Below, one piece after another: positions 29,573-40,548 of a stretch of DNA of 64,000 nucleotides. The DNA is from Sugiyamaella lignohabitans. Taxonomy: Eukaryota; Ascomycota; Dipodascomycetes; Dipodascales; Trichomonascaceae. The number at the start of each line of letters is the position of its first letter. Position 1 is the first letter of the stretch. A program made the translations under genes and the position numbers. Where the stretch lies: assembly GCF_001640025.1 (NCBI RefSeq), contig NC_031671.1:1798001-1862000 (forward strand), written 5' to 3'. The notes beneath the pieces are model-generated. The model was given only the letters and a program-made list of their open reading frames with translations. It did no database searches and was not told the DNA's origin.

Positions 29573-30316
29573 TCAGCCGATGTACAACTGCTCGAGTTTC
29601 TGGCGACGACGTTCGACGAGGTATTTTTCAACTTCGCTGGGAGTCGGGAGATGGTGTAGTTCCGGTAGCGGTTCGAAGGAGAAGTCGGCCGTGGCCGAGT
29701 ATGGCAGCTGTGATGGGCCCCAGGGGTCGGCCGTGTGTGTATCGAGGTCTTGTTCGGCGACCTGTTCTTGTGACAGCATGTCAGCATCCTCGTCTTCAAG
29801 AGCGTAGTATGAAGCAGGGAGGTTTTGAGGAAGTGCTGGTTCTTTTTTCGTCTCGTGTGACGCGGCAGACCGCTGTTTGGCTTGTGCTTCAAACAGTTCT
29901 TTAACCCCTGGCAAATCACGAGCTCGTCCGAAATATTTGTATCCTCGAGTCGACGTCATGACATCCTTGTCAGACCCGACATTATTCGACGAACCTCCGA
30001 ACCGGATATAATTGGGTCCGCCAAGGTCCCGCAGTTGCAGTTCCCATACATGTTTCTCACGCATGAGTTTATTGATCTCGTCATTGAGATCGCGGATCAG
30101 CGATTCTGACAGCGCCGGTTCATGGATCCGTGTGATCTTTTTACTAATCTCTCGCAACACCTGACCTCTCCATCGCTCGCAGTCGGCCACTGTCTTCACC
30201 GACCTAATATCCCGCGGCCGACGCTCGCGACTCCTATCAATAATCCCCATCTCTGCGGCCTGTTGTTCCCGAAACCGGAACAGCATCGACTGCGCCTTCT
30301 CTTTATTCCTTGACAT
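29573..30316 (-). CDS. ISY1: Isy1, pre-mRNA splicing factor
   Basis: The 247-residue protein starts MSRNKEKAQSMLFRFREQQA, the highly conserved Isy1 N-terminus. RRPRDIRSVKTVADCERWRG and LNDEINKLMREKHVWE follow, and GPNYIRFGG with YKYFGRARDLPGVKELFE ends the conserved region. Isy1 is part of the Prp19/NineTeen complex in the spliceosome and acts around the first catalytic step. The C-terminal third is acidic and less conserved, ending in a basic helix EKYLVERRRQKLEQLYIG. Its length is close to the S. cerevisiae protein. Start and stop are unambiguous and no intron is needed. Confidence 0.95.
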   Translation of the reverse strand: MSRNKEKAQSMLFRFREQQAAEMGIIDRSRERRPRDIRSVKTVADCERWRGQVLREISKKITRIHEPALSESLIRDLNDEINKLMREKHVWELQLRDLGGPNYIRFGGSSNNVGSDKDVMTSTRGYKYFGRARDLPGVKELFEAQAKQRSAASHETKKEPALPQNLPASYYALEDEDADMLSQEQVAEQDLDTHTADPWGPSQLPYSATADFSFEPLPELHHLPTPSEVEKYLVERRRQKLEQLYIG

Positions 30317-31520
30317 TCTCTCTCCACCACTCTTTTCTCCAAACGACCCTCTTCTCTCTCTACTCCATCACCTACACTGGATCACCATCATCGCATCACC
30401 AACATCGGATCACCTGCGGCGCTTATAAGGTGCATGCGTATATGCGCCACTGGGGTGGGAGGTATACCCCGGCGGCTGGGGCTCCGCCCCAGACCCTGAT
30501 TGCTCCTCTCGCTGCGCTCGAGTCGTTTCGTCGACGGTCACAACCAACTCTTGCGAAGCAAAAACAACCAGGGTCTGGGGTGGAGCCCCAGCCGCCAGGG
30601 GCACGCCCCCTGCGTTGCGCCGCGCCCGCCGCCCGTTCCCTGATGTTCAGTTCAGGGCTGTACTTGTGGGGCTGATGTGGGACGGCGAGGCTGGAGATGT
30701 CCCAATCAGAAGCACAGGGAAACCCTCGCCTCAGGGTCGTTGCCGCAACCCACAAGTTTTCTTGTTCTTCACAGAAACGCTTCCTGGTAATTTTTCCTTT
30801 TCACAACCATCCCTTGACCTGATTCCTTTCCCTGATTCCTTACCTCGAACACCAACCCTGGCACGCTTGTTCGGATAAACTTGGTACGGAGTTTCCCTGG
30901 CAATCTGGTGGACCTGTGTTTAGTTTGGTATTTCGGTTCTTGTTTTTTTTGTTTTATTTTATTTCATTCTAATTTTTGTTGGTGAATTCCTGCTTCGTGG
31001 CTTTTTTTTTGGCTGGCTGATTATATCAGAATCGAGTTCTACTTACGATCGCATATAATCTCGGTGCCCTTGACATTCTCGACACGATTTTTTCTGGCAC
31101 GATTGTTGGCTGAGTAATCAGTATTGAATTATTTTTACTGATTCTTTTGTAGCTGTCAGTTCGTTTTCGTTCAGTACTTTATACAGTTGTGAATTGCTGG
31201 AACGCGTCAGATTTCATTTCTCGAGATCCTGTATTGATTGATTGTTGCTGGACTTAGCCGATCGCATCGAACTTTTTGACCCAACCCATATCACTTTTTG
31301 ATATTAGACGGACTTGTCTGCTTGGTAGATAATATTTTTTTGCTCGGTTTATCTTATCTATCCTGTTCCCAATCTTTATTTATTTTTGGTTCCTGGAAGA
31401 AGATCTCCTTGCCTCAAGCTTTTATTACCTTTTTATCGGTTTATCATTGAAATTTCCTTACCTCGAGTCAGGTCTTAGGTTCCCTTAACCTTATCTATCA
31501 GTATTAATATTCAACCGACC
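30317..31520. other. Intergenic: divergent region between ISY1 and the TAY1-like gene
   Basis: The 1.2 kb hold one paired GC-rich palindrome and then a T-rich 600-bp stretch leading to the ATG at 31521. The pyrimidine-rich run suits a yeast promoter and leader. No gene is seen. Confidence 0.6.
30469..30602. repeat. GC-rich palindrome, paired units (cores outside)
   Basis: The left tail is CTCTCGCTGCGCTCGAGTCG; the right tail is decayed (CTCTTGCGAAGCAAAAACAA). Both arms share the CCCTG/CAGGG variant. It lies in a divergent promoter region, about 150 bp from the ISY1 start. Confidence 0.85.
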
Positions 31521-33113
31521 ATGGCAGGTGCCCGTCGAAGAAAAGCAGAGCCCAAGGGCAAGAAGCCATCTAATGATGAGCAACTCAACGAAGAGATTCA
31601 AAAAGTCGTTAGTTCAAAGGACGACATCTACCTCGATTCTGTAGCAGGTATCGATCCTGAGATTGTTGGCGGTGAAGATCACACATCTGGTGCTGATAAC
31701 GGCCAGGGTACTGTTGATGTTAATGGTCCTGAAGGAGCTGATGCCAATGATAACGTCAATGTTAATGTCAATGATGTCGATGTTAATGTAGATGTTGGCG
31801 TTGGTGTCGATGGAACCGGTAATGGTGCTAACCAGCAGAACGATTTCTCAGTGTTGGCTCATGATTCCCATGGTCATCATTCAGGAGCTGGCACCAGTGC
31901 TGCTGAGCAGTTTGCTGCTTCTTACACCAATAGTGCCAATGCGGCAGCTGAAGACGCTGCACTTCTAGCGGCTCGTTATCAAGCTCAACAATATGCTTCA
32001 CAGTTTGGTCAACATGCTGGTGCTACTACTTCTGCTGAGGATGCTGCTGCAGCCGCTGCTGCTGCTACCTCATATATGCAATTGGCATCGGCTGCTCAAC
32101 AGAGCCCTGCCAACATCGAAGCCGATACCAAACCATACATTAACTCGAATGGCACCTCGTCTAATGGCCATCCTCCTCATAATATGGTTTCTTTCATGTC
32201 CACCGAGCGACTGTCAAATGCTTCCAATGTTGGCAAGCGTCGAGTCCGTCTCGGATGGTCAAAGCAAGAAACCGAGTACCTTATGGAAGGATGTAAAGTT
32301 CACGGTGTCGGCAATTGGAAGAAGATTTTGACTGACCCGAACTTCCAATTCAACTGCCGTACTGCCGTGGATCTTAAAGATCGGTTCCGTACCTCGTTCC
32401 CTGAGGAGTATGGCAGATTATACCCCAATGCCAAAACACACAAGGTCAAGAGAAACCGTAATAGTAACAACAGCGGCATTGCTGAAATGACCGGCATTGA
32501 CGGTGAATACAAGTCGGACTCTCCTTTAGGTGGATCTGGTCTGGTGAAAATCAACCGTAAGGAACGTCGTTCGTTTACTAAAGAGGAAGACGAGAGGCTC
32601 TTGGAAGGATTCAACAGACATGGACCTGCCTGGTCTAAGATCCAAAGAGACTCTTCGTTGCAATTCTATGAGCGTAGAAGTACCGATTTACGTGATAGAT
32701 TCAGGAACGCTTTCCCTGACAAGTATACTCAGGCCGGATACAAGGGCCGTGCTGGCGACGGAACTGGTACTCGTAAGGGAGGCAACAGTGCTAGCAGCAA
32801 CAATGCTAGCAGTACTGCCAGTCACAATGCTGCTGCTAATGCTTCTGCTGTTGCAGTTGCTAATGCCGCAGCCGCTGCCCTGCCGATTCTTCACGAAGAG
32901 ACTGCCAACGCCGGTGCCAGTGCCGAAGCCCAGCTTCTCAACCAGCGTTACAACCTCCAGCAGCCGGCAAATATAATGATGCAGCATGGAAACCAGGGTC
33001 AGAATTTCAACCCCAACTTCCAAAACGCCATGTACTATCCCCAGGCCTCCGGTCTACAGGCGGGTATTCCCCAACTGTACCGTGGTTCCAACGGCAGCCA
33101 AGGTTCAAATTGA
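31521..33113 (+). CDS. TAY1: Double-Myb telobox protein, Tay1/Teb1-like
   Basis: The 530-residue protein has an acidic N-terminus with Asp/Asn/Val repeats, an Ala-rich stretch, and then two Myb/SANT domains (about residues 237-303 and 345-405). The first has WSKQETEYLMEGCKVHGVGN and the telobox AVDLKDRFRTSFPEEY; the second has FTKEEDERLLEGFNRHGPAW and STDLRDRFRNAFPDKY. Two telobox Myb repeats at this spacing occur in Yarrowia Tay1 and S. pombe Teb1, which bind TTAGGG-type repeats at telomeres or promoters; S. cerevisiae Tbf1 has one. The C-terminus is Ala/Gln/Asn-rich. Telomere binding is inferred from the family. It is followed about 145 bp later by a paired palindrome. Confidence 0.82.
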   Translation: MAGARRRKAEPKGKKPSNDEQLNEEIQKVVSSKDDIYLDSVAGIDPEIVGGEDHTSGADNGQGTVDVNGPEGADANDNVNVNVNDVDVNVDVGVGVDGTGNGANQQNDFSVLAHDSHGHHSGAGTSAAEQFAASYTNSANAAAEDAALLAARYQAQQYASQFGQHAGATTSAEDAAAAAAAATSYMQLASAAQQSPANIEADTKPYINSNGTSSNGHPPHNMVSFMSTERLSNASNVGKRRVRLGWSKQETEYLMEGCKVHGVGNWKKILTDPNFQFNCRTAVDLKDRFRTSFPEEYGRLYPNAKTHKVKRNRNSNNSGIAEMTGIDGEYKSDSPLGGSGLVKINRKERRSFTKEEDERLLEGFNRHGPAWSKIQRDSSLQFYERRSTDLRDRFRNAFPDKYTQAGYKGRAGDGTGTRKGGNSASSNNASSTASHNAAANASAVAVANAAAAALPILHEETANAGASAEAQLLNQRYNLQQPANIMMQHGNQGQNFNPNFQNAMYYPQASGLQAGIPQLYRGSNGSQGSN

Positions 33114-34738
33114 TGATGGCGCCATCAGATGGCCTTCTTTTTTTATTTGTTTGCTTTATGCCGGTTCTGAGTTTTGCTGGTTGATTGGGTTTAAAATTAT
33201 ATCAAGTTTTTTTTTTTAATTTAATTTTATTTATTCCTGTGTTTTTCGCTACCCCTCAAAAGCTCGCGAAGCGAGCACAACCAGGTCCGGGCGGAGCCCG
33301 GCCGCCGGAGGCAGCTCCGTTTCGATTGCCTCCGGCGGCCGGGCTCCGCCCGGACCTGGTTGTGCTCACTTCGCGAGCTTTTGGGGAATGATTCGCGCCG
33401 TTTGAGGGTGGATGGGCTAGCGTGGGTGAGAATGGTCAGATCCAGATCTTGGGAATCGGCGAAATCCGATCTTGGATGTAGTGACTCGCCGAGGATCTCC
33501 GCCGTTGCGGGTGCTCTGATCTGAAGCTCTACGAGATCTGATCGTTGGTCAACGTTGATATTAGAAAACTAGCGTTGCCGGTGCTGATTACAGGCTCTTG
33601 ATAGGTTTTTTTTCTCTTTCCAATTCTTTTGGATTTTGGTAGATTCGCAATGCAAGTTATTCAAAAGATCACTGGAATTTTGAAACTTTGAGTGACATAA
33701 TTAATCTCAGTGCTGGAAATTGAGGAGCAATAAACATGGCTGATGAGACATTTTGATCTGACTAAGTCAGCCTCTGGGAACCAACATTCTCAAAAGTCAT
33801 ACGACCCAATTAAATGAAGTACATATTGCTCTTTGCTCTGAGGCTGGTCGACTGGGCTAATCGGTGGCAGCTGGGTGTCCATTCTGGGTCACGAAGATTT
33901 GCAAACGCCGTAAGACCGACAATCCGCTCCGTTCAGAGATATCACGCCCTCGACTGTTGAAAATCGGCTTACTGAGAGAAGGAAGTCAATCACATCTCCG
34001 CAAATGGAACCATTTTGTTTTCGTTAATTTGCCTTGAGACATGCGTTTCGAGGCAACATACCTAAAATCTGCAGTACATAATCACTTAAGTCGTATCTTG
34101 CACCAGCCACAGCATCCCCGAAAGCATTATCCGGCCGTAATATCATGGCTATGGATTTCCTAACTCAGTCGTAACAAGGCTTAGGTTCCTTGCATTGTGA
34201 GTCTTATTCCTGCCATTCCATATATTTATAGAAAACGGCTGGTGCATGTGCACAGATGCATGTAGGCACCTGATTGTTCGGTAGCGATCGACGGCATATT
34301 GACGTGCAGACGGGAAGAAATTAATCTTCTTTGGGAAATAGATGGCTGAATATGCGGCGATCTCTGCAGGGCATTTGGTCACTGCTCATCGCTTGCGCAC
34401 TGACTCCAGACCTAAAGGTGTTTATGGTATTGCACACTAGGAAAAAAATCTTTGTAAATCTTTGTAATATTTGTAGCCTCTAAGTATTTAAATATCTCAT
34501 GATCTGGCCTTGTTTTCCTGAGCATAGTTCGACAATTTCAACAACACTTTGCTGCGTTCGGTAGGGATTTCTCTGGTAGATTTCGGTCTTTTTTATTTGT
34601 GTGGGGATTTTTTATAGACTCTTTGAGTCGTGACATTCATTTATTAACAATTACGCTCTTTTATTAATTACATTCTTTACTTGCCTCGGCATACCACATT
34701 CGTTTTTACTTTGATTATTATTTTTGGCTTTCATCAAA
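33114..34738. other. Intergenic: TAY1-like 3' flank to GH17 start
   Basis: The 1.6 kb hold one paired palindrome and then mixed sequence without conserved frames. The last 300 bp are AT-rich and suit a regulated cell-wall gene promoter. Confidence 0.55.
33258..33385. repeat. GC-rich palindrome, paired units (cores inside), variant core
   Basis: Tails GCTCGCGAAGCGAGC and GCTCACTTCGCGAGC lie outside. Both arms replace the usual TCTGGGGC core by TCCGGGCGGAGCCCGG, so the change is matched in both arms and on both sides of each small hairpin. Even the flanking CAAAA/TTTTG extends the palindrome. Confidence 0.9.
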
Positions 34739-36244
34739 ATGCTCAGAAAAGAATTAGAAAAAATTGCTTTACTATTACTGTCTGGTACAGTTCTGGTAAA
34801 TGCAGCTCCAGTTGATGTATTCGTCACTGAATATGCAGCTCCAGTTTTTGTGACTGTTGCTCCTCCTGGTGCCAACGAGTTTAGTACTCAATGGCCTGGC
34901 CAGTCGTACACTACCACATTATGGCCAAGTGCTCCTAGTCCAGCACCCCCTGCTGCTGCTCCTCCTGCTCCTGCGCCTCCTGCCTCAGCACCCCCTGCTC
35001 CAGCACCCCCCGCTCCTGCCCCCCCTGCTTCTGTATCTCCTACTCCAGCACCTCCTGCTCCAGCGCCTCCCGCTCCAGCACCCCCTGCTGCTTCACCTCC
35101 TCAGCCCGCTCCACCTGCTGTAACGCCAAATCCCCCACCTGCACCTTCTCCTCCAGCTCCCACTACAAGCACCAGCTTGCCCCCTCCACCAGCCCCTTCT
35201 CCTACTACTACATCAATCCCACCTCCTCCCCCAGCTCCTTCACCCAGTACTACTACTAGTACTCCACCCCCTCCACCTCCACCACCAGCTCCTGCTCCTA
35301 CAACTTCCACACCACCACCTCCTCCACCACCACCAGCTCCCACTACTTCTACTCCACCTCCTCCGCCAGCTGCCTCCAAGCCGCCTGGATACATCCCTCC
35401 AATTCCTGGTCAAAACGGAATTCCTGCTATTTCCAATCCTGTTTCTCCAATTCTTCCCGAAACGATCGTTTATAGTCCTTACAACAACGATGGCTCTTGC
35501 AAAGCTGCTGACGTTGTAAGTCAAGATCTTGCTCTGATTGCTTCACGTAATATTCCTTCAATCAGAGTTTATGCAACTGACTGTAACTCGCTACAAAATG
35601 TCCAGCCTGCCGCTCAAGCTCTTGGTCTGAAGATTAATCAGGGATTCTGGATCGACAACTCTGGCGTGGATTCCATTGACCAAAGTGTATCCGATGTTAT
35701 CTCTTATGGTCAAGCTAATGGTTGGGATATCTTCAAAGTTATAACCGTCGGAAACGAGGCCGTTTTGAGTGGATACTGTAGTGCCAGTGATCTTTATCAA
35801 AAGATCCTTTCGGTCAAGTCACAACTACGAGGTGCTGGATATAACGGCCCTGTCACAACAGCCGAAGTACCTGACACTTACCAAGCTAATCCAGAGTTGT
35901 GTGGTACTGATGCTGTTGATTACGTCAGTGTAAACTCGCACTCTTACTTCAATCCCGGAGTTGCTGCTTCTGGTGCGGGACAGTTTGTATTGAGTCAACA
36001 ACAACTTACTCAACAGTATTGTAACAGAAACGATGTCACTATTTCTGAGACCGGTTATCCCCACACTGGTGATGTTAATGGATTAAATGTTCCATCACCT
36101 GATAACCAACGTGCTGCTATTGAAAGCTTGCTCCAAGCCTTTAACGGTCAAATTACTATTTTAACAACATACGATGACTATTGGAAGCAACCTGGTCCCT
36201 ACAATATTGAGCAACATTTTGGAGCTATCTCACTTTTTAATTAG
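34739..36244 (+). CDS. GH17 cell-wall glucanase-like protein with Pro-rich linker (Scw4/Scw10/Mp65 type)
   Basis: The 501-residue protein starts at ATG 34739. A signal peptide of about 20 residues (IALLLLSGTVLVNA) is followed by a short region and a long Pro/Ala/Ser/Thr-rich linker (about residues 64-217) that is probably O-mannosylated. The C-terminal part is a family 17 glycoside hydrolase. It starts TIVYSPYNNDGSCK, with the acid/base Glu in ITVGNEAVLSGYC (near 339) and the nucleophile Glu in VTISETGYPHTGD (near 438). Such proteins are secreted and remodel beta-1,3-glucan. No GPI signal is seen. The Pro-rich linker is coded by repetitive CCNCCTGCTCC triplets, prone to length change. It is convergent with the APH-fold gene without a palindrome between. 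Confidence 0.9.
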   Translation: MLRKELEKIALLLLSGTVLVNAAPVDVFVTEYAAPVFVTVAPPGANEFSTQWPGQSYTTTLWPSAPSPAPPAAAPPAPAPPASAPPAPAPPAPAPPASVSPTPAPPAPAPPAPAPPAASPPQPAPPAVTPNPPPAPSPPAPTTSTSLPPPPAPSPTTTSIPPPPPAPSPSTTTSTPPPPPPPPAPAPTTSTPPPPPPPPAPTTSTPPPPPAASKPPGYIPPIPGQNGIPAISNPVSPILPETIVYSPYNNDGSCKAADVVSQDLALIASRNIPSIRVYATDCNSLQNVQPAAQALGLKINQGFWIDNSGVDSIDQSVSDVISYGQANGWDIFKVITVGNEAVLSGYCSASDLYQKILSVKSQLRGAGYNGPVTTAEVPDTYQANPELCGTDAVDYVSVNSHSYFNPGVAASGAGQFVLSQQQLTQQYCNRNDVTISETGYPHTGDVNGLNVPSPDNQRAAIESLLQAFNGQITILTTYDDYWKQPGPYNIEQHFGAISLFN

Positions 36245-36531
36245 CCATAGTTGATCTGCTGAATTTCTGTTGTTTTCAGGTTTGTTTGGGTTTTTTTTTC
36301 CGGTCGTTTGGGTTGTTTTTCTGATTTTTCCTTTTCATTCATATGTATTATTAGATCCACATTTTCTTTCGCTTCTCTACGCTCATTTCCAAAGCACTGT
36401 TTCGTTTATTGTACTGTTTATTCTCTTTCTGTAGTTAAATGATTATGCATCGATATTATTCTCACTGCAAACTATTTCAAAAGCCAAAAGCTTTACTATG
36501 AACATACACAATTTCTACAAAGGTAGATAAT
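36245..36531. other. Convergent intergenic region without a palindrome
   Basis: These 287 bp between the GH17 and APH-fold stops are T-rich. They are the only convergent junction in the window that lacks a GC-rich palindrome. Confidence 0.6.
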
Positions 36532-37692
36532 CTATAACTTTGATTGGTTCTCGTTATACTCCTCGATTTCTTGCATGGCAAGTGCCGACAGAGGGAAATA
36601 TGACTTGGCATGGGCTTCAGCATTTGCACTCGATGCTTGGCCCCTAAATATTCTGGCCGCAATTCCATGTGTAATTACACACAGACGAAGGTGGGCATAA
36701 ACCACCGCAAACGACCAATATGGCGCAGGGTTCCATCCTGATGAGGATGCATACAGAGAGAAGATGTCTTGAATCTTGGGAAGGCCCTCTGGCAGGTCAT
36801 TAGCATATTTAAAGCCACCGAATCCACCATTAGGTGATGCCGGAATCATGTATGGGTGGCAGATATTGCCCAAATCAGCAAGTGGGTGCCCAATCGTGCA
36901 CAGTTCCCAGTCAAGAATAGCTACTACTCTGTTCTCAGTAGGATGAAAAATCTGAGTGAGTTAGACAGGGTCATGTTAAAAAATGACAAGAACAATCCTA
37001 GATATACTTACTAAATTGTCTATTTTATAATCGCCATGTACAATCCCAACTCTCTCTGGTGGAGTGTGGGTCTTGATAAATTCAATAAGAGTATCAAAAT
37101 TGGGAATGGGTCCCAGAACCTTGCCTGTTTTAGAATCAGTGACTTGGGCCTGGGCTTCATGCACTTTGTTTAAAGTTACCACTTGACGTGGATAATGACT
37201 AGAAAGGTTTTTGGTGAATGAGTTAGGAAGACCAATCTTGCTTGGATCAAGGCTGTGTAAATTAGCCAATGTCGTAATCGCCGATGCCCAACATTCGTTT
37301 CGGTCTTTGGCAGACAAAGACGGTATTCTAGGATCATGGAATATACGCCCCGACACAAAGTTCATAATATAAAAATCAGATCCAATAATTGATTTATCCT
37401 GACAAAGAAGGTATACTTCAGGAACTGGTACCTTGCCTGTACTGGAGATTGCCTTTATCATGTGGTACTCTCTATCAACTCGATGTGCCGATTTAGATAC
37501 TAGCGTTCCAGGGGGCTGCTTACGGAGAACATATTTACGATCTTTAGCGTCAATGATCTGGTAAGATGGGTTACTTTGTCCAAAACCAAATTGCTTTAAT
37601 GTCAGTGGAGCTTCGAAGATATCTGGCTTCTGGCTTGTCAGATATCGGGTTAATGTTTCCAAATCAATAGGATGCCTTGAATTGTTAATCAT
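36532..37692 (-). CDS. APH-fold phosphotransferase (ACAD10/11 N-terminal type), two exons
   Basis: CDS is complement(join(36532..36951, 37012..37692)), 366 residues. The 60-nt intron has GTAAGT, a TCTAAC branch motif and CAG, and joins in phase 0 (IDNL to IFHP). The protein is an aminoglycoside-phosphotransferase/choline-kinase fold: ATP-binding KYVLRKQPPGTLV, catalytic loop GIVHGDYKIDNL and metal-binding AILDWELCTIGHPLADLG. The kinase and Mg residues are intact. The closest domain type is the N-terminal kinase of ACAD10/ACAD11, which acts on 4-hydroxy acyl-CoA substrates in animals. The substrate here is unknown. The protein lacks the dehydrogenase part. Confidence 0.85.
36952..37011 (-). 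other. Intron of the APH-fold gene
   Basis: Sixty nt with GTAAGT at the 5' end, CTAAC about 9 nt before the CAG 3' end. Removing it restores an uninterrupted kinase motif. Confidence 0.9.
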
Positions 37693-39436
37693 CTGCTACT
37701 AATCTAAGAATCACAGGCATACACAGGTTGTGCTACAATGCCTCCGGCAGCTGGTGCTATGCCCCAGACCATAATGCTTCTCTCGCTTCGCTCGAGTCGC
37801 TGAATGTTGGCACTACTAAATCCATCGTGAAACCGGATCACTTACCTCACCGCCCCTAGATCGGCTTCAGTATCAACTCGATTGGTTTTGTTAGACATTG
37901 CAATTTCTGTTTGGTGGATTCAAGAACTAAGGAATTCTCAAATAGATATATAAAAGACCTTGGTAATCTAAAGCATACGATGTCTCGGATGTCGCTCAAT
38001 ATATATCTGGGGTAGCCCAGTCGCCCCGCATTTATTTGACATGCCGAGATTCGACGGAACAACACTGACCCGAGTGCTCGGCATATTGTAAAACCAGAAC
38101 CCTAACCGTGATTATTTACGTCAGGGTTTCCAAAGGGCCGAGTGAGCTAAATAGACCCCGGCCCGGCTTCAAGTTGCAATCGGATCCGTTTTGCTCCAAT
38201 CTCATCCTTTGCCCTATAAAGATGTATATTTCAGCTTATCATTACAGCTGGGCGGGGTGCCGACGTCGGCAGTGAAAGAATAGATTCTCCGAACAAGTGT
38301 GTGGCAAACTCCTTTACGCCAAATAGTCAGTAATGCAACCAGTTTTCTGAGTTGTATCTTCAAGTCATGGAATTTATTATTCAGACTCCAATAACTGATA
38401 GCGAATGATGACGGGCTCGGAAAGAAGCCGTGAAAAATTTTCAATAGCGGATGATTCCATCTCATAAATAAATTCCCCTGTCTTTGCTCCCACATTTAGA
38501 TAGCTAGTCCATGTTATTAGTCGGTTTTCGCTGTATAGTTTGAGCATCAGATGGACTCTGATTGTTTCGGTGACAGCTGTCAGTACATATCAGATGCATT
38601 GATTATATGACCTTCATTTCCAATAGCTTGAACAAGCTGACTACATGTGAATATTGAAAAAGTCTATAATTGTATCGTAGGTTCTTGAATCACAAGAATA
38701 CCCCCTCTACTCCTATAGAACTTATGCTTCTAATAGCCTGGTAATAGCTTGAAGTTTTACTCCTGGTTAGTGTTCCGCTCAACAACACAGAAAGTTTCTA
38801 TTGCTTCCCAACTAAGCCCCCGGAGTTAGACCCAATGCTCTTGTTTGCATAATTGACCCACTATTACGAGAAAAAAACATCTCTTTTCTAATCTTTTCAC
38901 ATCACCATTGGCAGATGCATCGGCCGTAGGGAGTCGAAGTCCTCGGCCGCAATTATCTGTAGAGTTCCTAGCATTGAATTCTTGTTCCACCTATGTCATT
39001 ACATGGGATATAAAGACCAACCTTTGGCTCGGACCGAGAAGCTAGTCGTAGGTTTCTTCCCGGCCGTCATGACTATGTTCCGGTCCCTCCTGCTATACCT
39101 GTAGGAACCCGATGATAGAGGTTAGGAGGCTTATGTAAGCTCAAATTGGCAAATAATAGTGAACCTGAGAGTGATAAATTCATCTCATGGTGCCGAGGCT
39201 GAATTTATACAAGGTTAATTTAAATTTTAAGTGGTATTTTATATGGTTTATATCAGTATGTTTGAGTAATGATACTTGAGGTTTTGCAGAACTACAACAT
39301 AGAGGTGATGAACATCACCCTTCTTATCATGCTTATCCTTGACACCTGCATGCAACTTTAATTTAGTGGTGTGTTTGACGTGGACAAATTGTCTAAGAAA
39401 GGGATTTTATTTTCGTGCTGTTGCCAGAGTATGATA
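37693..39436. other. Intergenic, 1.7 kb
   Basis: One decayed palindrome lies close to the APH-fold start. The rest has mixed base composition with frequent stops. No conserved frame, tRNA or repeat is seen. Confidence 0.5.
37740..37799 (-). repeat. GC-rich palindrome, single decayed unit
   Basis: GCCTCCGGCAGCTGGTGCTATG shows several mismatches in the core hairpin, while the CTCTCGCTTCGCTCGAGTCG tail is perfect. It lies 48 bp upstream of the APH-fold start. Confidence 0.78.
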
Positions 39437-39730
39437 TTAAACCAAGAAAAACATATCAGGAGTAGGCAACTTGGATGGTATGGTGTCGTCAGAAGATGGA
39501 TCTTGCTGACTAAAGAGAGACATAACCGAGTAGGCTTGACTGGTTTGCTGTGACTGTGAGCTATGTGCCAAAACTTCTTGGCTACCATCGACAAAAGACA
39601 GTTGAGAAGGAGGAGTAGGATTTATATAATTAGGGATCTCTTCAGAGGTGATGAATTTAATGCCTTTAGGGTTTTCTAGCGGTATAACTGGAGGTAGGCG
39701 AATGAAGACCGCATTTGCTTGTTGATCCAT
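39437..39730 (-). CDS. Hypothetical small protein, 97 residues
   Basis: The frame runs from ATG 39730 to TAA 39437. It is Pro/Ser/Gln-rich with NAVFIRLPPVIPLENPKG near the start and a polar disordered remainder. No signal peptide, helix or known domain is visible. Composition looks more protein-like than the neighbouring frames, and no other gene occupies the strand. It could be a short unknown gene, part of a spliced gene, or chance. Confidence 0.35.
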   Translation of the reverse strand: MDQQANAVFIRLPPVIPLENPKGIKFITSEEIPNYINPTPPSQLSFVDGSQEVLAHSSQSQQTSQAYSVMSLFSQQDPSSDDTIPSKLPTPDMFFLV

Positions 39731-40548
39731 CTTAAATAGCCTGTTGCAAAATGCTAATCAATGTGATGCAGTAAGTTAAAATAAGAGATTGCAAATAGAT
39801 CTTGATAATCTGATTTGTTAATTGGAGTTAGGCGAGGCTGGACCCCACATTAAACTATGCATGTTGCAATATTTGGCTTTGGAAACTATCAATGAGATTT
39901 TCCATCAATCTATATAATAATCAGAAGCAGATTGGTAAGGTATTAAATATTTCAAACGGAACGGAAGGTTAATCATTCAATAGCTGCTGTTGTGTTTGAA
40001 CACCAGTAGATGTACGTATTGTCATTTTTGCCGGTGACAGAGGTAGTAAACAATTTGTTTCTCAACACCATTTCTATGTTTGTCTTAAATTATGTATACA
40101 ATCATTTTCCAAGTGACAGGCTCCAAGTGTCAAGTTTACGTCTTTTCTAATAATCAAGTCGCGACTGAGTAGACAAATCTTAACTGATATGATACTTATC
40201 CAATATTTGGTTACTTGTCAAGTAAACTACTCAGTCGAGTAGGGAACCGACAAATTAGCATCATTTCATTGCCGCTAATTATCAGTTCTCTGTTAGATTG
40301 TCATCTATAAGATTAAGTTAGGTGATAACCTTATAGGACCTCGGACGTTGAGATTGGATCAGTATGCAAATGGCGATAATTTAATCATAATTTGCTGTTT
40401 CAGAGACTCAGACTCAGCGTTTACCGAGTACGAATGTTTTGATTAATTATTTTTACCTAACTGATAAATATCTGGGTGAATGTCCAAAAGAACTACTGTC
40501 ATCATACTATTGCTCTACGTGAGAGACAGCAGATCCTACTAGAGTAAC
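39731..40548. other. Intergenic: aspartyl protease upstream region
   Basis: The 818 bp are AT-rich. A nearly inverted pair, CGACTGAGTAG at 40160 and CTACTCAGTCG at 40228, could be an operator-like site. No gene is seen. Confidence 0.5.

Noticed and set aside
38214..38495. 93-codon minus-strand frame
   Set aside because: No domain or start context, and flanks are non-coding; kept as intergenic.
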